From: Ustilaginoidea virens
Lineage: Eukaryota > Ascomycota > Sordariomycetes > Hypocreales > Clavicipitaceae
Assembly (NCBI RefSeq): GCF_000687475.1
Contig: NC_057316.1
Span: 5,084,001-5,148,000, forward strand
DNA: 64,000 bases
Direction: 5' to 3'
This document shows, piece after piece, positions 55,973-64,000 of the stretch. Made by a program: the position numbers and the translations under genes. A model generated the notes under the pieces. That model was not told where the DNA came from. It did not search any database and worked only from the letters and a program-made list of their open reading frames with translations. Numbering within the stretch: position 1 is the first letter of the stretch; every line of letters begins with the position of its first letter.

Positions 55973-56856
55973 ATGCGACCAACACTTCTTCGACCCCTCC
56001 TACCCCGCCACAACCTCTGCGCTCCGGGGCTACCATCTTTCTCTCCCCCTCAACTTGCCTCTGCTTCAGGCAAATACCGTCCCAGCCGCTTCTTCTCTGT
56101 TACCTCGGCAGCCATGGGCAAGCAGGTGTAAGTAAAATCCGGCGCGGGCGGCCAATCCCCCCCCGCCGTTGGTGCCAAAGCTTGAAGCTAACAGTGAGCG
56201 ATAGCTTCTTCGACGTGACCTGGGAAGGTCCCGTTCTGCAGGACGGCAAGCCCACAACCACTGTGAAGGGTAAGTTTGCGGTAGTATTAAATACTAAATA
56301 CCTCTTTCTGTTGCTCGTTTTCAAAATTAGGTTCCTTCCCCCGCCCCCGGCTTGGAACACAGAGCTGAATCCTTGTCTGGTGTGCTCCTCGCATATCGAC
56401 CTCGGGTTGGCAAGCCCAATGCCAATGCCGATGCCGATGCCGATGCCGATGCCGCCGACCACCCCGTCGTCACGGCGCCATTGTTGACCACTCTTGCCTC
56501 ACATAGAGCAATCCGGTCGCATCACCTTTGACCTGTTTGACGACGTCGTCCCCAAGACTGCCCAAAATTTCCGATCTCTATGCACCGGTGAAAAAGGCTT
56601 CGGATACACTGGCTCCTCTTTCCATCGCATTATCCCCGACTTCATGTTGCAGGGTGGCGACTTCACCCGTGGTAATGTACGGCCAAGCCCGACAACGACG
56701 ACGCCTCTCCCAAGGGTCGAGAGCACACGGCTAATCACCCCTTACAGGGTACGGGCGGAAAGTCCATCTACGGGGACAAGTTTGCCGACGAAAACTTCAA
56801 GTTGAATCACGACCGCCCCGGCTTGCTGTCCATGGCCAATGCCGGTCCTAACACGT

Positions 56857-56890
<34 letters not shown>

Positions 56891-57161
56891 CCTTCTTGCT
56901 TTTCAAAGGCTCTCCAAGCTCGCTCGCCTCCTGGGCTTCGTCCTATTATAGCTCGCTGCTGACGACTTTATTAGCAACGGATCGCAGTTCTTCATCACCA
57001 CCGTCCCGACCTCATGGCTCAATGGCCGCCACGTCGTTTTCGGACAGGTCGCCGACAAGGAGTCGATGGAGATTGTCAAGGCTATTGAGGTCACTGGTTC
57101 TCAGAACGGCTCCATCAAGCACTCGAAGCGCGCCACCATCGCCAAGTCTGGCGAGCTGTAA
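55973..57161 (+). CDS. Cyclophilin (peptidyl-prolyl isomerase) with nested mitochondrial and cytosolic starts
   Basis: Cyclophilin A-type prolyl isomerase, target of cyclosporin. Exons 55973-56127, 56205-56269, 56507-56676, 56748-56854 and 56975-57161. From the ATG at 55973 it makes 227 aa with a 47-residue Arg/Ser-rich, acid-free leader ([14 protein letters not shown]...[13 protein letters not shown]), typical of a mitochondrial presequence. From the inner ATG at 56114 it makes a 180-aa cytosolic form ([14 protein letters not shown]). Catalytic core [15 protein letters not shown] includes Arg67 in cytosolic numbering, and [11 protein letters not shown] carries the drug-contact Trp. A single gene giving both forms is known in Neurospora. 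Intron 4 contains a T31 tract. Convergent with the Pol III subunit gene. Confidence 0.93.
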
Positions 57162-57331
57162 ATTGTGCATTAGTTCGCGCCTCTTTGCATTTTCGTCCTG
57201 CTTTTTTTTTTCTTTCTTATGCGGGACCTGAAAACCAATACAAGATACATGGTAGCGGTGGCATGCAAATGTTAGGCAGCCAATCCACCCTGCTAGTAAA
57301 CCTGCCTGGGGGAGGGGGGAGCAATTAGACG

Positions 57332-57378
<47 letters not shown>

Positions 57379-57852
57379 AGAAAAGCTTCCCCAGAGTGAT
57401 TGCCGCAACATCTTGGCGCGGACTGCTAGGTTGCTGAAATTGTAATTCTTTTGCTTTCAAGCTGACCTATGAAGAAGTACGAGGGGACGGTAGCAATCCC
57501 CATTCGTGTCGACACTTGTCGTTGCTCCCAACTCACCCCCAGATGTTTTTTTTTCCTTTGCTTTGATTTTTCCCTTGATGCGCCTCGGCTATGCTCTCTA
57601 TGTCAGGATGGATAACGACAATGACAGACAAAATGAACCTAAACTCCTCGGTGGAAGACGTATGACGTATCCGCATCCGCATTCGTGCATCCGTATATCC
57701 GTATATCCGCGTCGTGTCCCATCACGATGCGTGCGTGCGAGACATGGGCGTGCAAGTATATTCCTTGGACGCAAACCAACACCGCCCGGCTCGTCGTTGC
57801 ACAGCTGGGTTTGCTTGTTTCTCAACATGATGACATGGAGCACCACGCGCTG
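57162..57852. other. Convergent 3' spacer with a T44 tract
   Basis: No gene. A run of 44 T at 57334-57377 and CCGTATATCC repeats near 57690-57712. Confidence 0.7.
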
Positions 57853-59210
57853 CTACTCCAGATCCAAGCCGAGCCATCTCTTAAAGTACTCGCAATTGCT
57901 CGGGCCGACGGGCCCGCCCTCCTCGCACAGCTCGAACACGGGACATTTCCCGCAGGGCGCCTCCGTGTAAGGGCTGACGTATGGCTCCGGGCCGGCATCT
58001 CGCCCCGTCGGATCCTCCCTCCCCGCCCAGCTTTCGGTGGATTGCTTGGCGACGCGGGCGACGCGGTAGCCAAGCTTGCCAGCGACCTTGACGGGCTCGA
58101 CGAGGTTATCCCACACCAGCACGTCAACCAGCTTCTTGACGTCGTCCTCGGACAGAATGGTGTTGTTGGTGATGCCGCTGCTCGACAGGAGCCGCGCGAT
58201 GTCCCGGACGGTCGGGTACCCCACGTAGCCAGCGGGCAGGGGCAGCAGGGCGGCTCCGCGTCTCGGCGGCGGCGGCGGCGGCGGCGCGCCGGCCGACGTC
58301 CTGGGCGCCTTGGCGGGCGGCCTGCTCATCTCGTCGGCGTCTCGCTTCCTGCCCTTGTCGACGGCGGCGCCCTTGACGGCGCCCTTGACGACGCCCTTTT
58401 TCGGCGCCTGGGTCCTGGATCCGGAGTGGGTGCTGACGTAGGCGCTGGAGCGCTTGACAAAGTCGAACACGACGCGCTGCAAGTCTTCGATGAAGGCTTC
58501 GTCGAGGTTCTGGTCCGTGTACCAGGGCCCGCCGGTGGCCCGCTCGCTCGGCCGGATGGATGCCTTGATGTACATCTTCTTGTTGGGGTGCTCGACGTTC
58601 TTGAACGGCGCAATCAGCCCCTTTGCCTGGAGCTGCTTGAGGGCGTTCTTGAGCACCGAATCGTGCATGTTGAGGCGCTTCTGAAGCGTCTGCGACCAGA
58701 TGCCGTCGCCGCCGGAGTCGTCGATCAACGAATACACCATGACTTGCTCGTCGGTGGAGCACTGCTTATACCTAGGGGCATTGCGTGCGTTAGCGTGCGT
58801 TTCCGCAGGGCCTGGCTTTTCTTTCAACTGCGGGTTCCATCGTGGCAAAGGCCTCGTCATGGCAAAGGCCCCGTCATGGCAAAGGCCCCGTCATGGCAAA
58901 TGCCCCGTCATGGCAAATGCCCCACGCTGGCTTACTTGTGAGCTTCCTGCGCATCCCTCCATTTCCACAGCACCTGGCCGCTGGCCTCTCTCATGGTGAT
59001 GAACAGCTTGTCGTCGCTGAGGGACTGCACCACCCGCGCCAGCAGGAGCAGATCCTTGTTCGGGATGACGTCGAGCCGCAGCAGGTCATCCTGGGAGAAG
59101 AGGTCGTTTCCGGGCCCTGCTTCCTTGCACCGTTCGTACAGGGCCTCCTTCCAGACGGCGAGTTTTGCGGCGTCGGCATCGGCGCCGCTCCCTGCCGCGG
59201 AGGCAGGCAT
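57853..59210 (-). CDS. RPC34: RNA polymerase III subunit C34 (RPC6)
   Basis: Pol III-specific initiation subunit of the C82-C34-C31 subcomplex, which helps open promoters of tRNA and 5S genes. Exons 59210-58936 and 58771-57853 give 397 aa. Winged-helix regions occur at about residues 10-80, 95-170 and 255-310. The C terminus carries a four-cysteine [4Fe-4S]-type motif with Cys365, 368, 374 and 385 (CGKCPVFELC...NCEYF), as in human RPC6. A Lys/Ala/Pro-rich disordered insertion separates the second and third winged helices. The 164 bp intron holds four 17 bp tandem units. The start gives the usual acidic N terminus. Confidence 0.93.
58856..58923 (-). repeat. Four-unit 17 bp tandem repeat inside the RPC34 intron
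   Basis: Four copies of GTCATGGCAAAGGCCCC (plus strand; two with a G to T change) end about 12 bp from the intron donor, with a degenerate fifth copy before them. Confidence 0.9.
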
Positions 59211-59442
59211 GGCGGGCGGGTTGTCGACTCGGGAAGCCGCGCGGGCCGTCAGGGGCGAAAGGAAAGCGTTCTGTATTGTATGCCCGTGTGATGGATATTG
59301 GTGCTGCTGGCGCAAACGAGCGTCAAGCGGGTTATGAGGACATGAAAGGGAAGGACCAAGGGGCCGAAGAGCTTCGTGCGTGTGCTCTGCCGTCAGTACC
59401 AACGGCGGGCGGGCGGGAAAGAAAAAAAAAAGAAAAAAAAGG

Positions 59443-59474
<32 letters not shown>

Positions 59475-60762
59475 CGGAAGCAACGGTTCTATGCTTGCTT
59501 GCGGAAATAAAGATTACAATAAAAAGAATTTTGGAAAGAAGAAAGACAGGAAAAAGAAAAAGAAACAAAGCGCTGGTCGTGGTCAAGCCAAGGAGAGTCG
59601 AGAGAGTCGAGAGAGTCGAGATGCAGCAAGGCAGGCGCACGGCGGGCTTGGTTTTGCGTTGTTGTCAAAAGGTTTGGGGTTTTGAGTTTTGAGCTGGCGT
59701 CCAACACGAAACTTTCTGCATTTCATCGCGGGGCTGCTGGCTGAGCCCGGGCCCCGGTGCCCCGGGGTAAGCTGCGCAACTGACCCGCCAGCGTTTGATT
59801 GGCCGAGCTGCTCTGCTCCTGTCTGTAGCAGTGTACGGAGTAGCTGCCGGCTAATCGACACACACATGCGTGTCACATGACCTTACTACATAGGCGCTCC
59901 ACCATCACATATCCATACCCCTAGCTTAGCTCAATCAAGCCTCCCTTCATATCACATCGTGCCCCTCACAATGCTTGCTTGCAGGGCGAGCTTGTTGCCG
60001 GCATGGCTGGGAGTCTCTCGCACTGGCACTGCCGCCGCCAATGCTTCCAATGCTCGCTCGATTCTGCCCGTTCGCAGGCGTGTCCCCGGGCCGCAAGCGC
60101 AAGCGCCGCCGGTGCTGTCAATGCATCGTTTCCCCTTGCAGCTTGCAGCTTGCAGCTTGCAGCTTGCAGTTTGCAGCTTGGAGCTTGCAGCTTGCCGAGC
60201 CAAACAAACACGAGGCGCGCTCGCGCACGCGTGCTTGCTATGATGTCATGGCTGACCGACCAGCGGCCTGAAACGGCTTGCCCGCCTCGCCAACTTCATA
60301 AGGTGCCTTTGGCAGGTAATGAATGAATGGCCGGCCTGCAGAGAACGGACAGCGCAGGGCCTGGCCTCACCAACCGCGTAGCATCTGATCAAAGGTCATG
60401 TCAAGTAGGCAGTAACAGAAGATTGAATCAAGCTGATATTGACCTTCACACGTCTGGTCGACCCCATACAAGACTGCTCTATCCGCTCGTAGTCCAGAAT
60501 GACATCTCTCTCCTCCGGCCCGGCCCGGCCCGTCATCCAGAAAATACAAAGGAGAAAAACCAAAAGGAACAGGACGGGAAAAGAAAAAAAAGAAAGAAAA
60601 AAAAAGTAAATACGAATGACGTTCCATCAGCTGACAACAATCCCAAAATCAAGCCAACGCTCTTGTTGGAGCATCGCCCCGACAGTAAAACTAACTTCCA
60701 GTAAAACTCAACTTCCACATCATTGAACCGTTTGCTGTTGTCCCATGCGCCGAAAACGCCCA

Positions 60763-60796
<34 letters not shown>

Positions 60797-60942
60797 TGGC
60801 CGAGTCCTGCCCGTCAGCTTTTTAGAATACACCGTGGTCAGGCATCGTCCGGTCGAGACCACTTGCCGGATGCCTGGCCCCCGTCGAGGTCGGAATGCCA
60901 GATCATCATCTGTCCCAACATTTGACCCATCACCCCCCTCGA
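59211..60942. other. Intergenic, RPC34 to histone deacetylase
   Basis: No gene supported. Contains A-rich runs at about 59418-59470, GTCGAGAGA repeats near 59595-59620, TACGGAGTA at 59834-59842, an 8-unit GCTTGCA array at about 60135-60195 and a C32 run at 60765-60796. Confidence 0.6.
60765..60796 (+). repeat. C32 homopolymer
   Basis: Thirty-two consecutive C about 150 bp past the histone deacetylase stop, possibly within or just after its 3' UTR. Confidence 0.85.
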
Positions 60943-63124
60943 CTACTTGGACGATGCATCCTCAGCCTTGTCTTGAACCTTTTCCTTCTGGTCCACTTCC
61001 ATGGCTTCCGTCACCTGCTGCTCTCCTCCTGTCTTGGCCGCGGTTTCTGCTTCTTTGTTGGCAGACGGCTCGTCAGCTTTGCTTTCCTTGGGCTCCGTCG
61101 CATCGGCAGGCTTTTTGGTATCTTCGCAGGCAGAATCCTCTTCCACGCTCTTCTCTGCTGCTGCCCCGGCTGCATCTGGTACCACGCCAGGCTCGGCCTC
61201 TTCCTTTTTAATCGTAGCTTCTTCTTCTTCTTCTATTCCTTCGTCTTCCTCAGCGGCAGCAGTAGCAGTGTCGGTCATGCCGACATCACCATCCGCGTCC
61301 GTCTTCCCCGGCGCCGGACCTTCCTTCTCGTCCCCGCGCTCAGCAGCACCGACCTTTTCTAGTGGCTCTTCCGTGACACCAATCTCTTCAATGGTGTCAT
61401 CGTTGACATCATGTGCTTCGGCTTCAGCAGTTTCTTGCTGAGCATCGTCCTGGTTATCCTTGGGCGACTTGCCTGCGTCTTGATCCGTCGCTTCGGCCTT
61501 TTTGAAATCGCTCAAGTTTTTCTTGTTGCCGCCGTTTCGGGTGGCGCCGTTGGCCCATGCCATCTCGTCGTCGTCGCTGGGTTCAAACTCGGCTCCATTC
61601 TCCACTTGCTTGTCCCATCGATGCTCCGTCATTCGGACATCTTTGTTTTCGTCTTCGTCTAAATCGTCCAACTCGGCCTCCTCCTCGTCCGTCATGCCAC
61701 CAAAGGGCTTGCGTGGAACGTCCTGCATTTGAACCGACGGAGCAGGTCCCGTCTGGCGGAGATTGTCGATGACTGCCGCCGTAATCTTGTCCAAGTACTC
61801 CCTGCTGTTGGAGTTCTCCATGTTGGAGGATCGCACGTTCAGCTCAAAGTCGGGAGCGTAGTACTTGGGTCCAGAGGTTAGCATCTGGAATGTCTCAAGG
61901 GATGCGGAAGGAAAAAGCATGGCAATTAACCCACTTCGTAGTATTCGTTGTAAGGCAGCACGCGATCCATCTCTTGGCCAACAAGAACACCCGTCTCGTA
62001 TGCCCATGTGCGCGCAACGTTTCTCATGGTGTAGCCGCCGCCTCCCAAAACTAGAGTGGGAAGCCCGAAGCTCTTGACATAGCTCACGCAGTTGGCGTGG
62101 CCATCCATGCTCAGGTTGAAGCAGCCCAGGCGATCGCCGGATAAACTGTCACCTCCACACTGCAAAACGACAGCCTCGGGTTGATAGTACTTCATGACGT
62201 TCTCGATGACGGGTTCGAAAATGGACTTGTAGGATTCGTCCGTGATGCCGTCGCGGAGGGGGAAGTTTACAGAGTAGTTCTTTCCCTGTCCAATACCGAT
62301 GTCTCGTAGTTCACCAGTTCCGGGAAAATATTCGCCGTACTTGTGGAAGGAAACGGTCATGACGCGGTCCGTCGTGTAAAAGGCCTCTTCCACCCCATCG
62401 CCATGGTGAACATCAATGTCAATGTACAAGACGCGTTTCATGAATCGGAGCAGCTCGAGGATCCCCAAAACAATATCTGCGAGAAGCACGGTTAGATTGG
62501 GTGAAAATGGGGACCGGGGTTGGCGGTTCGGGAAAGGGTTCGTGCATACCGTTTACATAACAAAAACCACTGGCTTCGCACTTCTTGGCGTGATGTAAAC
62601 CGCCAGCCCAGTTGACGGCAATGTCGCACTTTTGACGATTCAACCGGGCAGCGCCTTCCATGCTCCCGCCAGCGCTGATCCCGCAAAACTCAAACAATCC
62701 GTCAAAGACGGGACAATCGTCCCCAACGTTGTACTTGCCCTGCTCACGCACGTAACTGTCCATGTTGTCGGGTGTGACCTTTTGGAGGAAATCGATGTAG
62801 TCGTCGGTATGGAACTGGGTCATCTCGCCCCGGGTTGCCGGCTTAGCGCGCTGGGAGGGATTTAGTAGACGTCAATTCGTCAGGAAACCCATGGAGAGTC
62901 GTGGCGGGTTTTATGGCCTGGCTACTCACGTAGATCTCCATTTTCTGGTACAGGTTATATTGCATGATCAAGCTGTGTGCCAGACGGATGCGGTGAGGTT
63001 TCATGGGGTGACCAGTCACATAAGCATAGTTCCCGATATCCGAGTCGTAAAAATAGGCGACCTTTTTGGGGGAAGAATCGTTAAGCGCGACAGAACCCAG
63101 CTGGGCCTTGCCGGATTCTCCCAT
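60943..63124 (-). CDS. rpdA: Class I histone deacetylase, RpdA/Rpd3 type with long acidic tail
   Basis: Zinc-dependent histone deacetylase of the Rpd3/Sin3 corepressor complexes. Exons 63124-62930, 62850-62550, 62476-61935 and 61863-60943 give 652 aa. Active-site features are HH at residues 151-152 (GLHHAKK), zinc ligands Asp187 and His189 in [13 protein letters not shown], and [14 protein letters not shown]. The last intron uses an unusual GTGGGT donor and a CCAAG acceptor with a GCTAAC branch, giving [16 protein letters not shown], which matches the family. The tail (about 347-652) is strongly acidic and typical of filamentous fungal RpdA, where it is reported essential. Divergent from RPN11. 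Confidence 0.95.
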
Positions 63125-63715
63125 GACGGAGGCTTGGATAAATGCGTATCCTGCGGTGTCGGCGATGTTTGATGCGCAGTGGATAAATGGGTTTGTTGCA
63201 GAAGTCGTGAGAGCCTACAGAGAGGTAGCGCACTCCCTCGGTTTTGAAGCAGCGTTATCGTCGGGAACCGCACATGGGGAAGAATTTTGGGGGGTTATGG
63301 GTTATATATAGGTGGAAAATGCCCCAGCAGAGAGCGCGCCAACAGCCTTTGGACATGCAGCAACTCTCACGGACGGACTTTGTGCGGATCAAAGTTGTGG
63401 CGGTACGCTTGGAGTTGCGCAACAACAAAGTGAATTATGTAATGCCCTCTTCCGGCACCTGTCAGCAAAGTCCTGTCCTGCAGTCCGTAACGGCGTAGGG
63501 CCTTGCAGGACTAGGCACACGTGATCCCCATTACTCAGCTTGTCACTTTGAGCAGGCTGCACGTTGCTGGCGTCAACCAGCTCCCACTGCAACAAATCCT
63601 CGTTCGTCACGACCATATTTTCAGCCGAGGATTCCATAGCGTGCTGCGTCACAAGTTTCTCGCCACTTCAACACCCCACCCTACCCTTCAAATCACCGCA
63701 GTCCGAAAACTCACA
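63125..63715. promoter_or_regulatory. Bidirectional promoter, histone deacetylase and RPN11
   Basis: Spacer of 591 bp between two divergent housekeeping starts. A CACGTGATC E-box-like site lies at about 63518-63526. No gene seen. Confidence 0.55.
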
Positions 63716-64000
63716 ATGGAAAGATTTCGAACCTTACTCGGCGGAGGCGGGATGGGCATGGGAGGAGCTACTCATGGGACAGTATGTGCAGCTCGAAGCT
63801 TGAGCTCCCACGACGGCGCTCTTGCATGTCGCTCTTGCATAGTGCCATGATACTAACGTGTGCTGTCTCTGTTTAGGACAATTCCAATCTCATCGACAAC
63901 TCCGAGACAGTATATATTTCATCGTTGGCGTTGTTGAAAATGCTGCGACATGGCCGCGCAGGTGTACCTATGGAAGTCATGGGCCTCATGCTGGGAGAGT
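63716..64000 (+). CDS. RPN11: 26S proteasome lid deubiquitinase Rpn11, 3' end outside window
   Basis: JAMM/MPN+ metalloprotease that removes ubiquitin chains as substrates enter the proteasome. Exon 1 is 63716-63781 ([22 protein letters not shown]). The intron 63782-63876 has a GTATGT donor, TACTAAC branch site and TTTAG acceptor, and exon 2 starts at 63877. Visible residues [20 protein letters not shown] and [12 protein letters not shown] are the start of the MPN domain. The catalytic HxH and the rest lie beyond the window. N-terminal match to the family is nearly complete, so identity is firm despite truncation. Confidence 0.95.

Noticed and set aside
57685..58941. 418-codon plus-strand frame over RPC34
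   Set aside because: Antisense shadow; the minus-strand product is an unmistakable Pol III subunit with its cysteine motif.
60943..61440. Plus-strand Ser/Ala-rich frames over the deacetylase tail as a mucin-like secreted protein
   Set aside because: Antisense of Glu/Lys/Ala codons of the acidic RpdA tail; no signal peptide or start context.

Overview
The window looks like chromosomal DNA of a filamentous ascomycete, most likely a sordariomycete and probably Hypocreales (inference from protein style and gene structure; no species assigned). Genes are GC-rich and most carry one to five short GT-AG introns (about 50-160 bp) with CTAAC or CTGAC branch sites. Spacers carry homopolymers and microsatellites. 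Exon coordinates in each entry were worked out by hand from splice signals and frame continuity. No transposon, CRISPR array, phage or bacterial operon was seen.

Layout. 1-6.2 kb: the 3' part of a multicopper oxidase, a Gup1-type MBOAT acyltransferase and a FAR-17a/AIG1 membrane protein. 7-18.3 kb is an accessory-looking stretch: three small or medium secreted proteins (7.1, 8.5 and 17.5 kb), a GST-like protein, an orphan 8-cysteine ORF, an ANL acyl-CoA-ligase-like enzyme, and a decayed tandem copy of the 17.5 kb secreted protein. 19-25 kb: a DUF2235 alpha/beta hydrolase, tRNA-Asp(GTC), a decayed zinc-finger/exonuclease-like gene, and NMN adenylyltransferase. A gene-poor gap follows (25.1-29.4 kb). 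29-41 kb: an uncharacterised fungal protein with an internal duplication, an FBXO9/Pof7-type F-box protein, an Mtm1-type mitochondrial carrier, a bacterial-type citrate synthase, a previously hidden three-exon six-cysteine secreted protein, and a Golgi-type glycosyltransferase.

42-49 kb: indoleamine 2,3-dioxygenase and kynureninase are divergently transcribed from one 0.8 kb spacer, with a Zn2Cys6 regulator convergent on kynureninase. These are two steps of tryptophan-to-NAD metabolism, and NMN adenylyltransferase lies about 17 kb away. 49.7-64 kb is core cell biology: a MARVEL membrane protein with an in-frame TGA problem, an Ent3-type epsin, a cyclophilin with nested mitochondrial and cytosolic starts, RNA polymerase III subunit C34, an RpdA-type histone deacetylase, and the start of proteasome subunit Rpn11 running off the window.

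I found no convincing new multi-gene system. The observations most worth checking are the hidden cysteine-rich secreted genes, the decayed paralogue next to a live secreted gene, the dispersed TACGGAGTA palindromic motif, the kynurenine gene pair with its neighbouring regulator, and the MARVEL gene's in-frame stop.
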